Assembly: GCF_021018895.1 (NCBI RefSeq)
Contig: NC_079364.1
Coordinates: forward strand, 33,620,701-33,684,700
Direction of reading: 5' to 3'
From: Seriola aureovittata
Lineage: Eukaryota; Chordata; Actinopteri; Carangiformes; Carangidae
DNA: 64,000 nucleotides
Part shown: positions 12,066 to 25,122 of the stretch, in pieces
How the letters are laid out: each line of letters begins with the position of its first letter
Numbering within the stretch: the stretch's first letter is position 1
The notes under the pieces: generated by a model
The model's input: only the letters and a program-made list of their open reading frames with translations
The model's database searches: none
Told to the model about the DNA's origin: nothing
Program-made: the position numbers and the translations under genes

Positions 12066-14635
12066 AAACACTGACAGGTATTTTTGTAGAACCATCTCTG
12101 TTTACGTTGATGTTAGTCTTATTGTTATTATATTTATATTATGTATATTTATTGAAATAATGCATCAGCCATACTCTAATTGGAGAGGCTAACATTTTTG
12201 TGAATTCTTCTATTCTCAAAGTAAAGGCAAAAGCCCATTCAACATGTCCTTGTGTGTCCCCATGTCTGTGGATGTGGGCCTGACCTTGACTTGTTTGTGT
12301 GGGTCCTTATCATCATAAACCCACATGGCTTACTGGTACCATAAAGAGGAAGAGCAGAGTAGGACTGCACCCATACATGCCCCATGTGTGAACTTAACCT
12401 GTGTCCCAAATGGTCAACACAGTCCATCACAGCCTCTGGTTATATAAATGTAATTTATCAAAGGGAAATTTATTCAGTGTAATATGTTTGGTTTTGAAGG
12501 TGCAAACATGCATCAGGACATTTAATTTCTTTCTGTTTCATGGTCATTTTTGACGTCTAACTGTGATTTCTACAGTACGTGCTTAATGCTTTTCTTTGCT
12601 GGTAGGACTTTTTAACATTCTCGCAGGTGACTGTTGGTTAAAATGAAGCTCAGTCTGGAACATATTTTTAATAAATGTTGTAGTTTTTTACAGTCACACT
12701 TGTCCCAGTACCATCTCCTCATCTTCAAAACTCTTCACACAGTGAGCTTTTGAAAAACACACTTGAGCACATCAGTTAACATTTGCAGCAAAATGTTCCC
12801 AACAACTATAACACTCTCCCATACCACTGCTCTGTCACTCAATGTACAATGAACTAAAGAACGCAAACAACCACTGTAAAATACATTTATTATGTGTTTC
12901 ACACTCCTTGATTTTTGCATCCACAGATATTTCAAGCCAAGCAGCTACAGAAACTTTTGATCTGTTGCTCTGCCCCTCACAGCTGATGTCATGGCTGAGT
13001 GTGGTAAAGTTACAGGAAACTGTAAATGAACGAAAAATTTACTGTATCACAAACCAAGAAAGCCACTTTTACCATGTAATGTAAAACAATATATGATAAA
13101 GGAACAAACCAACCATATTCTTCAGTGGGCTTGACTGATTTTGTTTTCACAGTGCAGTAGGAAAGAATAAAACAATACAATCAATCACCCAAAATACATT
13201 ACAACCAATAACAAAAAGCACGTGCAGGTAGGCCATTAGCGACAGCCAGATGTTTCAGCAGAACATATACAGCGGTAATAGTGGCAACTACATCTATATT
13301 TTCCCTGTATACAAGCACATTTCAGTATGACCATGTTTGTGTAGATAGGAATAGGGCTGTAATCAAAAGAACTGAACAAACTTTCTGCTAAAATCTGAAT
13401 AATCTGTCTTATTTCAAGCATATAGTTCCATTTATTTCCATCCACAGTGATCTGAAGTTTGTTTGGTTTTAAACTGACAGTGAACTGTTCTGAAAAGAGA
13501 ATCTGAAAATCTTCAAATCTGCTGTAGTTGTACAAAATGTTGCTGGTAGTGAAACTAACTGAGAAGGGTGTTCATGGAGAAGCGGTGATTGATCAAAGCA
13601 ATACAAACGTTAAGGTCACATAGTCTGATGTGGTAAATGTGTTTTGAAAAAGTGGACATGTGAAAGTGATTGTAAAAACTGTATAGTTATGGAATATTAG
13701 AAGATTATTGTTTACATCTCAAATTCATTTTACTTCCCAAGGGGAGTAAAACCCTACTCTAATTCTGAAGGATAAAACAGATCACTTCCTGGTTGTCTCT
13801 AGCAACTTGACACAGAGCTGTAGGCAAGTCTGATGACCAACCCCTCTGTCCCATGTGGTGTGGGGGAGCAGAGAGCATGTGGAGGAGCCGTCATCTCCAT
13901 CACTCCTATTGTATTCCTACTGTCACTGAACTAGTCCTTGTTGTAGAGCTGCATGCTTAGCTTCTCTGTGCATCTGTAATGCTGTTCTTATAATGTTTAG
14001 GCTTATATGTCAGTGGTGGTGTCAGACCTGACATAATACTTCATGGTGTTTTCTTTGTTCCATTTTATATAAGACATTTTATATTACATATTTGCATGGA
14101 TATCAACAGATGAGCAGTTGTCGAGAAAATCTACAGATAGACAGAGTTGGATAGCTAGATATTTGTGGTGGAGAAAAGAAACTGTACATTTCTCAATTAC
14201 TGTACTTCAAGGACACGTTCACAAGTCTATCTTCAAACTATAAATGATTTGGTTGTAGTAGGTAGGTAGTGACTCTTTCTGTCCATACAGGTTGTGAAGT
14301 GATCTCTTCCAAAAGCAATTTCAATGTAAAGATGGAAAAATATGCACAGATATTTGTTGTGTGCAAGAATGAGTTGAGTATGTGAGTGAGTGTCTGCTAC
14401 AGAGAAGGTTCCCTCTTTGTGATTTTTGTGGTAACTTTGACATGGTATCCTCATTTAATTCACCTTATGCTTTACATCATCATCAATCATTTTATACATT
14501 ATAATGCTTGTTATAGATGAAACCCAGCAGTTTAAGAAGCTAAAAGTTAATCATGAATGTTCATTTTTGACACTCGAGACATTAATTTAACAAAAATATG
14601 TATAATTAAATATATAATCTCCTCCTTGAACTGTC
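12066..14635. other. gene-less stretch
   Basis: AT-rich sequence without supported exons. A 99-codon minus-strand frame (13236-13535) has no recognisable domain. Confidence 0.5.
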
Positions 14636-14639
14636 ATCT

Positions 14640-17320
14640 TACTGTGGTGGAGGAGTTGGAGCCCTAATGACCCTAGGAGCTATGTTGTCGGGGGCATTTT
14701 GCCCCTGGTAGGGTCTCCCATGGCAGATTGGTTCTAGGTGAAGGGCCAGACGAAGAATGGTTCAGAAGATCCCAATGAATAAAACGATCAAGAATCCCTC
14801 CGGCCCGGAGGGATACCGGGGCCCTGCCCTGGAGCCAGGCCTGGGGTTGGGGCCCGTGGGCGAGCGCCTGGTGGCCGGGCCTTAGCCCATGGGGCCCGGC
14901 CGGCCCCAGCCCGAACCGGCTACATGGGTTCGTCTCCCAGTGGGCCCACCATCTGCAGGAAGAGTCAGCGGGGTCCGGTGCAATGTGGATTGGGCAGCAG
15001 ACCAAGGCGGGGGCCTTGGCGGTCCGATCCTCGGTTACGGAAACTGGTTTTTGGAACATGGATCGTCACCTCTCTGGTGGGGAAGGAGCGGGAGCTTGTG
15101 GAAGAGGTGGAACGGAAGCTAGATATAGTCAGCCTCACCTCAACACACAGCGTCGGCTCCGGAACCCAAGTCCTTGAGAAGGGCTAATCTTTCCTCTTTG
15201 CTGGAGTTGCTCCGGGAGAGAGGCGGAGGGCCGGGGTGGGCTTTTTGGTGGCCCCCAGGCTCTCTGCCTGTATGTTGGGGTTCGCCCCGATGGACGAAAG
15301 GGTTACATCCCTGCACCTCTGGGTCGGGGATCGGGTTCTGACTGTTGTCGGTGCTTATGCGCTGAACAGCAGTTCAGCCTACCCGCCCTTTTTGGAGTCC
15401 TTGGGACGGGTGCTGGAAAGTGCCCCGAAAGGGGACTCCATTGTACTATTGGGAGACTTCAACGCTCACGTGGGCAATGACAGCGTGATCTGGAGGGGTG
15501 TGGTGGGGAGGAACGGCCTGCCCGATCTGAATCCGAGTGGTGTTCAGTTATTGGACTTCTGTGCTAGTCACAGTTTGGCCATAACTAACACCATGTTCAA
15601 ACATAAGGATGTCCACAGGTGCACATGGCACCAGGACACCCTGGGTCGCCGGTCTATGATCGACTTTGTAGTCATATCATCAGACCTGCGGCCGTATGTT
15701 TTGGACACTCGGGTGAAGAGAGGAGCAGAGTTGTCAACTGCCACCTGGTGGTGAGTTGGATCAGATGGCGGCGGAAGATGACGCGCAGACCTGGCAGGCC
15801 CAAACGGGTTGTGAGGGTCTGCTGGGAAAGCCTGGCAGAAGAACCCCTCAAGATGATTTTCAACTCACTCGGGCATGGGAGGAGTTCGGTGAGACTATGG
15901 AAGAAGACTATCGATCGGCTCCAAAAAGGTTCTGGCTAACCGTCCGACGCCTCAGGGGGGGAAGGCGGAAACTCGCTCACACTGTTTACAGTGGGGGCGG
16001 GGAGCTGCTGACGTCAACTGAGGATATAGTCGGACGGTGGAAGGAATACTTTGAGGAGCTCCTCAATCCCACCAACACGTATTCCGTTGAGGAAACAGAG
16101 TCAAGAGACCTGAGGATGGATGATCTAATCTCCGGGACAGAAGTCGCCGAGGTAGTGAAACAACTGCGCGGTGGCAGAGCCCCGGGGGTTGATGAGATCC
16201 GCCCTGGGTATCTCAAGGCTCTGGATGTTGTAGGACTGTCTTGGTTGACAGGCCTCTGCAACATTGCATGGACATCGGGCCCTTGTTAGTGGCCATCAAG
16301 TCCCTGTACCAAAGGAGTGTGAGTCTGGTTCGCGTAGTCGGCAGTAAGTCGGACCTGTTCCCGGTGAGGGTTGGACTCCCTCAGGGCTGCACTTTGTCAC
16401 CGGTTCTGTTCATAACTTTTATGGACAGAATTTCCCAGCGCAGCCGGTTGGTGGAGGGGTTTGGGTTCGGTGGCGGGAGGATCTTGTCTCTGCTTTTTGC
16501 GGATGATGTGGTCCTCTTAGCTTCATGAAGCACCGACCTTCAGCTCTCGCTTGGGCGGTTCGCAGCCGAGTGTGAAGCGGCTGGGATGAAGATCAGCACC
16601 TCCAAGTCTGAGGCCATGGTTCTCAGCCGGAAATGGGTGGATTGCCCGCTCCGGGTTGGGGGGGAGGTCCTGCCTCAGGTGGAGGAGTTTAAGTATCTCG
16701 GGATCCTGTTCACGAGTGAGGGTAGGATGGAACGGGAGATCGACAGGCGGATTGGGGCAGCGTCAGCAGTGATGCGGGCGCTGAATAGGTCCGTTGTGGG
16801 GAAGAGGGAGCTAAGCCGGAAGGCGAAGCTCTCGATTTTTCGGTCGATCTACGTTCCAACCCTCACCTATGGTCAGGAGCTTTGGGTAATGACCGAAAGA
16901 ACGAGGTCGCGAATACAAGCGGCCGAAATGAGTTTCCTCCGCAGGGTGGCCGGGCTCAGCCTTAGAGATAGGGTGAGGAGCTCGGTCATCCAGGAGGGAA
17001 TCGGAGTAGAACTGCTGCTCCTCCATGTCGAGAGGGGCCAGTTGAGGTGGTTCAGGCATCTGGTGAGGATGTCTCCCGGACGCCTCCCTGGGGAGGTGTT
17101 TCGGGCATGTCCCACCGGGAAGAGGCCTCGGGGCCGACCAAGGACACGCTGGAGGAATTATATCTCTCGGCTGGCCTTGGAACGCCTCGGTATTCTCCCG
17201 GAAGAGCTGGTGGAAGTGGCTGGGGAGAGGGCTCTCTGGACCTCTTTGCTGAGGCTGCTGCCCCCGCGACTCCGGATGAGCGGGGGACGACAATTACGAG
17301 TACGAGTAAATATATAAAAT
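14640..17320 (+). mobile_element. Rex3-like RTE LINE, internally deleted and inactive
   Basis: The sequence encodes successive pieces of a non-LTR retrotransposon protein: an AP-endonuclease with [12 protein letters not shown] (about 15450-15480) and [12 protein letters not shown] (about 15656-15691), a linker with FEELLNPTN, then reverse transcriptase pieces GGRAPGVDEIRPGYLK, VGLPQGCTLSPVLFITFMD and the catalytic FADDVVL (about 16495-16515), and a C-terminal region with RPRGRPRTRW. The layout and wording fit the RTE-clade Rex3 family of fishes. It is broken: near 15738-15743 bases are lost where the endonuclease Ser-Asp-His-His should be, shifting the frame; a linker segment is missing near 15870; and near 16275-16285 the RT block with the first catalytic Asp is missing. 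A stop lies at 16526. Its GC content stands out from the flanks. Confidence 0.92.
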
Positions 17321-17404
17321 ATTTAAAACCAACGTGATCACATATACTACATCGAATATGCAGCTGCAAAGTACAACCTCCATTCCATAAAAGTGAGTAC
17401 CCTT

Positions 17405-17545
17405 GTGACCACTGCAGCAACAGTCACTTGACCTGTGACAACTGAAATTAGTCAGTTAACCTGTGACAACTGAAGTAAAACAGTTAACATGTGACCACTG
17501 CAGCAAGTCAGTTTACCTGTGACCACTGCAGCAACTTCGGTTACA
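17405..17545. repeat. short tandem repeat (CCTGTGACAACTG-type)
   Basis: Three to four imperfect copies of a unit near 35-40 bp containing CAGTTAACCTGTGACAACTG or GTGACCACTGCAGCAA. Non-coding. Confidence 0.65.
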
Positions 17546-17569
17546 CCTGAAATTTCCAGCTGAGGCTAA

Positions 17570-18070
17570 CTGCGTGAACAAGGTTATGAAAGAACTTCCA
17601 TCACATCTGCAACAGTGGTTGGGAGGTAGAAAAAAACCCATATTACCAAAAACCCCCATCCTCGATAAATGACACACACAGCTCACTGTTTACACAACTG
17701 TGCATTGAAAAACAGATGGTAAGAGCTTCTGACTTGGCACCAGGATTATCTGTGGAGTTCCAGTGACTGATCAGACAGTGAGAAGAATACTGCATGAAGG
17801 GGACTCACAGCGTCCAAGATGATTAAACTTAGCCAAAGAAAAAAAGCCTGAAGAGTGTTGGTAGCTCATTCTTTGCTCAGATGAAACCAAGATACATTTA
17901 TTTGGATCTGATGTGGTCCAGCATGCTTGACAAGGACCACCACTGTAATACAGGGCAGCATGAGAGCAACCAGTGTAAGGGAGATGACATTTAAACATGC
18001 AGGAGAGGGGTTTTCCCAAGATGACACACACACATTATGACCTGAGCAAACATGTCCCCTATGGAGTATT
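17570..18070 (+). mobile_element. degenerate Tc1/mariner transposon fragment
   Basis: The plus strand reads SDETKIHLFGSDVVQHA at 17877-17927, the Tc1 transposase motif around its second catalytic aspartate (typically W-[ST]-D-E-[ST]-x-[IFV]). Frameshifted remains of the preceding linker (ASKMIKLSQRKKA) lie just before it. Multiple frameshifts and stops interrupt all frames. An inactive relic. Confidence 0.8.
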
Positions 18071-18218
18071 TGAAGCAGGAGACTTTAAATCAAATATCTT
18101 ATGGCAACATAACATTTGCGTAATACCTTGACATGAAAAATTTGGCTCCTATGTGCTGGCCTCAAATTGTTCTTGTAGGCAAACAAAACAATTACAACTT
18201 AAAAACATGAAAGGAGCC

Positions 18219-18348
18219 AAAAAAAAAAAAAAAAAAGCCCATTCAAAACACCAAAAAAGTTCATTTAAACTCGGAATCCCAAAGCAAAATAAGTTTTCCA
18301 TCTTCACATCATCAGTAAAAAAATGTGTGTGTGTGTGTGTGTGTGTGT
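18219..18348. repeat. poly(A) run and (GT)n microsatellite
   Basis: A 17-base A run (18219-18235) and a 25-base GT run (18324-18348) flank about 90 bp of unremarkable sequence. Confidence 0.9.
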
Positions 18349-18479
18349 CTCATAGTGAAGCAGTCTTATGTAGGGGCCTCCAGCAGCAGACACAACTTTG
18401 AGATGGCCTGCTTAGAGTGTTTTTAGTTTTTACTTGAACTTGTTTGACCAGTCCTCTGGAGTCAGGCAAGATCTGTGGT

Positions 18480-19182
18480 AACCATGGCCGATTTGGAGAT
18501 GATTATCCATGATTTTATTTCTACTCGTTTAGACGATTGTAATGCTCTTTTAATCTGTCTGAATCAAACCTCTTTGAATCGTCTCCAAACCATCCAAAAT
18601 GCAGCTGCCTGGCTTTTAACCTGAAATAACAAGAGAACACACATCACACCAATTTTATCCTCCTTCCACTGGCTCCTGATAAAATTCTGCATTCCAAAAT
18701 ACTGGTGCCCATCTTTAGAGCCTTGCATGGTCAAACACCTCAATATATTGCTGACCTCCTCTTCCTTTATACAACAAATCGGGCACTCAGGTCTTCTGAG
18801 CATAAATTACTGTCCGTCCCTCGACTCGAGGCGACCATGCTTTTCAAGCCATGGCTCCTAAATTATGGAACGCCCTCCTATCCCTGCGATCTATAGGCTC
18901 CTGTGATGGCTTTAGCAAGCAGCTGAAAACATTTTTATTCAGACAGGCTTTTGGTTAGTCTATTTGACTACCTCCCCCTTTTATTGTGTAGCTCTTTACT
19001 TATCTTATTGCTTTTATTCTCATATTCTAATTTATTTTATTGCTCTTTATTTACTTTACTGCTTTTACTGTCATATTTCTTGAACTTGTGTATGTTTTAT
19101 GATTTAAAGCACTTTGTGATTTTTATCTGTGAAAGGTGCTATATAAATACATTTTTACTTACTTACTTACTTACTTACTTAT
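18480..19182 (+). mobile_element. L2/CR1-type LINE, 3' end with (TTAC)n tail
   Basis: The plus strand encodes frameshifted pieces of the C-terminal part of an L2-type LINE: FISTRLDDCNALL, LNRLQTIQNAAAWLL, ILVPIFRALHGQTPQYIADL, TTNRALRSSEHKLLSVPR, LWNALLSL and KQLKTFLFRQAFG. It then runs into the typical 3' tail GAAAGGTGCTATATAAATAC followed by TTAC repeats (19154-19182). The 5' part is absent, as usual for incomplete reverse transcription. Confidence 0.88.
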
Positions 19183-19187
19183 TTACT

Positions 19188-19472
19188 GTCCATCCAGAAG
19201 TTGCGAGAGGAGGTATCATCGACAATGAGAACAACATCACTGGGGACAAAGTTCCTCCTCTTATGGATCCATTTTTGACATTCTTGTAATTCAGGCAAGT
19301 ACTCCCTATTCCATCTCTTCCCAAAAAGGTCAGCCATATATTGAACCTGCCGCCTTCTGTTCCCAGAAGAGCAGTCTTCTGGCTGGAATACTCCAGGGGA
19401 TGTGAAAGGCTTGGTGTTAAGCAAAAGGAGGTGGTACATACATATAAACAAAAAGAAGAACTCAAGATCCAC
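19188..19472 (-). mobile_element. BEL/Pao LTR-retrotransposon pol C-terminal fragment
   Basis: On the minus strand a 97-codon frame reads RRRQVQYMADLFGKRWNREY, LPELQECQKWIHKRRNF and VPSDVVLIVDDTSSRN. This is the ending of BEL/Pao polyproteins: W-R-x-V-Q-Y..FW-x-R-W..YL..LQ-x-R-x-K-W, then G-D-[IV]-V-[LV] and P/S-R-N-x-W, a domain usually listed as DUF5641. It ends at a stop exactly where the (TTAC)n tail of the neighbouring L2 element begins. No LTRs or upstream pol domains are visible. Confidence 0.75.
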
Positions 19473-20616
19473 TTACTGGCCTTTCTTGTTGTTATTGCAT
19501 CATAATCCTATATTATCATATACAATAATATAATACTAATGCTCATTCTGCCAACATAATGCCCACTTTTATTTTCATATTTAATACTTTAATACTTAAA
19601 GAGCATTAAATAATTAAATAATTCTGCACATTTCTTGAATTAAATATTTGAATGGACATGATATTGGGTGGACTGCTGATGATAGTGAAACTATTTCTTA
19701 GTGATGACATCAAACTCCAGACAAATAATGAAAATCATTACCAGCTTTATTATCATGATCTTAACAGAATATTTTCTGTGCAGCCCCATGTTTAGAGGAT
19801 AAGTCTGGAGTTATTGTGCATTTTTCTGATTTTCAACAAATTCCATTAACAGGTCAAAACCAACAATGAATGGATCCTACTAACAAGTACTGTAAGTGTG
19901 TAAGTGTGTATCCACAGCCAAACCCTGATGTACCTTGTTCCAATGTGCCACATACTGTATGTAGTTTACTTAGACTCAGTTCATACACTGACCTGCTGCT
20001 TCCAGAGATAGATGAGGGTTGAAATGGAAGTGACTATTGTAGTGAGGTGATCTGCTCTGCTTACCTCCCAGTTAGAGCAGTTTCACATCCAGTTGCCTGG
20101 TTTCTGTCAGCATCCATCATTCACCTGATCACAATACACACACTCTTATCATCATTCCCATAGATGAGCCAAACCAAGCTCCCTGCCATCCAGAGGTAGG
20201 ATCAAAGGATGTGTGTATGCCCCCCCCCCCCCAGGATTTTATTATGAGGTGAAGAATAGAAGCTGGCAGAGTATGAGGGGATTGGTCTTGACTTTGACTA
20301 ATGAGAACATCAAAAAGCTTCAGTCAGCAAACGACCTCAAGGTGCTCAGTTTGCACAGCTCTGCTCTGTGGAGACATGCTGTACATATGAGGGGTGGATG
20401 GATGATGGTTTGGTACTCATATACATTTGAATTGACTGCATTATAATACAAGTATATAGTAGTATATTTATACATTTAGTCATGCACAGTCAATATACCA
20501 GTCAGTATTACAGTTATGTAGAAGCAACCAACAAATACATTAGACTGTATATAAATAGATGGATGTTACATTATACAAACTCATTTATTCTATTAGAAGA
20601 AATGGAGAGGGGGTTG
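19473..20616. other. gene-less stretch
   Basis: AT-rich; contains a 13-base C run at 20220-20232. No supported exon or transposon. Confidence 0.5.
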
Positions 20617-21082
20617 TAGCCAAATCAGTGGTCTGTCCACTGACCATGGTCGCTAAAACAGACCACTGGTTACTACCACTAGGGGCACTGAAGACAGTGG
20701 TCTGGATAACTAGGACCACAAGTACCACACCATGGACCACAGAACAACTGGTCCGGACCAAAAGGACCATATGGATTCACTGGTTCATATTAACAGTTCA
20801 ATAAAACTGCAATATATAGTGCAACAATAAGAATATCTGCTGAGGCTAATCGATAACAGAGTATAATAACAGACAAAATATTATGATCTCTGACATTTGT
20901 TCAGCTAACAGCGTTGCCAACACATCCAGAGAAGGGAAAAGGTGAATTAGAACCACAAAAACCACTCCACAGACCACTCAGTAACTAGCCTGGACTACTA
21001 TCTTCAGCACCCCTAGTGGTAGTAACCAGTGGTCTGTTTTAGCGACCATGGTCAGTGGACACTAGACCACTGATTTGGCTGC
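20617..21082. mobile_element. long-inverted-repeat MITE
   Basis: The left arm (20617-20700: AGCCAAATCAGTGGTCT ... ACTGACCATGGTCGCTAAAA ... CACTAGGGG) is repeated in reverse complement at about 21000-21082 with only a few differences. Between the arms lie about 300 bp of unrelated AT-rich sequence plus further CAGTGGTCT/ACCACA motifs. The structure is that of a non-autonomous DNA transposon with terminal inverted repeats near 85 bp. No transposase is encoded. Confidence 0.85.
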
Positions 21083-22499
21083 ACACAATTGTGTGTGGTG
21101 GAGGTCTGGCGCCCCCCTTCAGCCAGGCATGTACAACAACATTTAATTTACTCTCATAAATCACTAATGGAAACGATCACATACTGTCTTTATTTACAAT
21201 ACTCACACATTTCACTTATTTTTAAGTTTAGGATGTGTCAGTATAAGTAGTCTATGACATTGACTTCATTTTTCACTTTTTCACTCTGTTCCTGCTGACC
21301 TGACTGAACGTGTTCACATTGTGTGTTTTGTGAATGTGGTTAATATCTGGGGTCAAGAGCTGCGTTCAAAGACCTTTAAAAACAAACTTTTCCTTTAAAT
21401 GCAGTCTTGTGATAGTGACATCATCAGTCTGCTTTTGGCTAGTCATCCCTCAGCTGATGTCCTACAGGAATCTCACTCAAGTCAATTTACACTCACTTAC
21501 ACCAAAAAATAGCGGAAGTCCTACGATAATTCCTTCAAAGTAAATCATAAGACCGTATCATTCAGGAAAAAGCTGATGGTATTACAGCATCATTTTCATT
21601 TGACGCACACGTGATTCACACTTATATCACCACATATCACAATGAATTGCATGTTCCAAGATTTAGACCTACTCACTGTCATACTGTTCACTTTGTCATA
21701 TTGCAAATCAGTTCACCAGAAACTTAACATGCTTTATTCATATACTGTAGATCTCATATTTTTATATTTTCTTCTTACAGTAAGCCTACATTACACCATT
21801 TCATTTTCTTCTCTCACTCTTTTGTTTTTACAGTATCATATCATCTGTTACATGTTTTAATAATAAAAATCAAAGTGTTGTTTTTTTTCCTCATTGGTTG
21901 ACTCTAATTTCATCTGCTGTTCCACATTTTGGTGCTTTTTTAAACTTTGAAGATTTTTTAATCTCATCAGAACAAGTCATCATCCCTAATTTTCTTAACT
22001 TATGTGTTATCTGTTTTATTGTTTTGTTACTTGTACAAATTATTGAGCCTGTAGATAGTGATTGTCCACAAGTAATCTAGTATGAGTAAATGCAAGCATG
22101 CATTTTGTCTGATATTGGTATAGAATGATGTATGGTGGTCTACCACCAGTCCCAGCTGATCCAGTAGATCATTGAACTGTGCTATTTCACCTAAAAGGAT
22201 ATAATATTTCAAGTTTTATATGCTTTATGGAGAGCGGATTTTAGGGCTAACAAATTGATATTTGATGATTTGATGTTGGATCAAAATAACACAGTTGTGT
22301 GTTTAATCTTAATGTGGTAAACTTCCTCAAGGATAAAGACTGTGGTGACAATAATAATAATGATAATACGTGAGAAAATGAGAATAAGGTATTTTGAGAA
22401 ATAAATCTTAAACACATTATTATTGTTTTTTTACTTGTGTAGTTTGTATTTAAAACCAAACATCCATCAATAGTTTTATTTTGAAAATCTTACCCGGAA
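21083..22499. other. gene-less stretch upstream of the lamin gene
   Basis: AT-rich DNA; the open frames at 21642-22080 are T-rich chance frames without domain content. No clear repeat. Confidence 0.5.
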
Positions 22500-22846
22500 A
22501 TGTACTGCGTCACTTCGGGTGAACTGTCGGTACCTGCGCTCTTCACTTATTCTCAGTGCGTCAACTCGTCAAATTGGATTCATTTCAGCTGTGGACGTCT
22601 TTAACAGAAGAAAACGTCCACCACCAGGCTCTCAGGACCAGATCTGGATTTTTCCATGTGCAGTGGTGATCGATGAACTGTTCACAGTGACTTTTAATCA
22701 TTTGAAATATCACTGCCTCTAGTACTTGTGTTAGTTCGGATGGGTGCACGTTACTGCGGCCCGTAGTTTTGTATGTCTCTTAGACTCGACTAAATTAAGT
22801 GGATTACTTGTGGACCCTGACGAGGTCTGTCCAGTCCATCATCATC
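22500..22846 (+). promoter_or_regulatory. presumed promoter/5' UTR region of the lamin gene
   Basis: Base composition shifts from AT-rich to CpG-bearing (CACTTCGGGTGAACTGTCGG) directly ahead of the lamin ATG. No TATA box at a sensible distance was found. The sequence before the start, CATCATCATGGCC, gives a fair Kozak context (G at +4). The transcription start cannot be set from sequence. Confidence 0.35.
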
Positions 22847-25068
22847 ATGGCCGCTGCCACCTCCACCCCTGCCGCCTCCAGCGGCCGCTCCAGCCGCTCC
22901 GCAGCCCGCCGCAGCGCAGTTACCGGCCTGCCCACAGCCAGCACCAGCCCGACCTGCTTGTCCCGCATCCAGGAGAAAGATGAGCTTCGACACCTCAACG
23001 ACCGCCTTGCCAACTACATCCAGCGGGTCCAAGAGCTGGAAAGCGAACGGTCCTCCATACTGCTTCAGCTGGAAGAGAAGGATGAGTCGAAAAGCCGGGA
23101 GATGGGCAACGTGCGGCGGCTGTACGAGGAGGAGTTGGCCGATGTCAGAAAGTCACTGGACGGCCTGGCCGGAGAGAGGGCCCGCCTGCAGATCGACTAC
23201 GGGAATCTGTGCGATGAGTACAGGAAACTTCAAGCCAGGTAGTAACATTAGCCTTACGATGAATACCACCACGCAGGTGTTCTTGCACAGGACTCCAGTC
23301 AAAAATCTACTTATGTAATGAAGTCTAGCTTGGTTTTGATGCACACACGTGCAGAAGAAGATATTTAAAAAATAAATTAAATAAATAAAATAAAAAACTT
23401 TAGTACCGCTGTATAAGTGGGGATCAACACTCAGCGGCAGGTATCCCACTGTTAACAAAAACTACTCAAATCATTTTATAGTGTTTTATCACACAAGGCA
23501 ACATTCAATTGACAGCCTCCGTAAAGTGAGTTTGGTCTTTTGCCCACTTACAGCAGATATATGGCTTCAAATGTGTAAGGTAGCTCATGTTAGCAAATGT
23601 CATTTCATATTTTATGCTCTACACGACATGAAATTTCAGCTCTACAAACAGCAAGGTTGACACAGACACAAAAGATAGTCAGGGTTAATTTCAGAAGCTG
23701 ACTTTAAATGAATGAATACATTTGTAAGATTGGAGTTTGTGTGGAGATCACAGGTTTATAACAAAATAAGGTTTTAGTAAATATTCATCTAAATTGAGAA
23801 GAGAGACTTGAACATTGTGTGGTACATAGTGTGTGGCTGACATGAACGAAAACAAGCCAAGTTGTCTTCCATGGGTCACAAAATTTTCATGATGTTCTCC
23901 CTCTTCAGGAACCAGAAGAAGGAGAGTGATCTGGCGAATGCATTGACCCAGTGGAGGAAAGTCGAGGTGACTCTGAGCTCCAAAGATGCTGAGTGCACCA
24001 AGTTGCTGTCTGAGAACAGGAGGCTCAATGATGACTTCACTGACCTGCAGGGCCAGCTGGAAAACGTATGCGCTATCCCTCACTGGAGTTGCAATGATGT
24101 ATTGTCCATGTTTGAGGTTCTTAAAGCCCCCATCTCTAGATTTATTTAAAGCAGCAGACCTGCTGTGTGAATGAGTTACAGTGCGTTAACATCACTGTTG
24201 TGTGGTAAATACTGCAGTGTTTCCCTCTGACACTTTAATGAAGTAGCAACAGTTATTGACTGAGATTTTAATTTTACAAAACAAAAATCACAACATCAGT
24301 CAAGTCACTGTAACTTCCCAACTTTATGTCAACTGTTCCAAGGATAAAATCAAAACACTTCACATACAGCAAACGTATCACAACCTAACAAACGTTGTGA
24401 GTGTGAACTGCCTTTTAAAGCTCAGTGAAGCCAATGGCGGTACGGATTGATTGTCGGAAGTGGGCTAATATAGTCAGATTGTGTTGGGTGTGACTGTATG
24501 TTTGAGGTGTGTGTGTGTGTGTGTGTGTCACACCAGGTGGAGGGCGTCCTGTCAGGAACCAAGAACCAGCTGAGCTCTGAGATCCTGAGGAGGGTGGACA
24601 TGGAGAACCAAGTGCAAACACTCAAAGAACAGCTGGAACTCCAGAGAAACATCAGTGAACAAGTAAAATTACAGTGGCCCTCAGAGCTCAGTGCACTGCA
24701 ACTTAAGAAAACACATGCAAAGACACAAACACGCTGCAAACTCGGAAAACATCTTCATCAATTTGACAAAACAAATGTACTGCAAAAACTCACAACACAT
24801 GCAAATAAAGGAACACGCTGTAAATTGGTGGCATTGGATATCTAGTGCATCACAGCAAGTTCATCACTTTTTGTGATGCACTAGTTATTCGTGCTTTTTA
24901 CTTCGAAAGTTACAATTGGGCATTTAACAACAAGTCCCAGCCAGGCTCATCACATTTTAGTCTCCCCTGGAAACACTTCTCTTGTGTTGTAGGACTGAAT
25001 TTTCGCGTTTCTCTATTTGCATGTGTTTTCTTAAGTTGCAGTTCATTGAGCTCTCAGGGCCACTGTAT

Positions 25069-25122
<54 letters not shown>

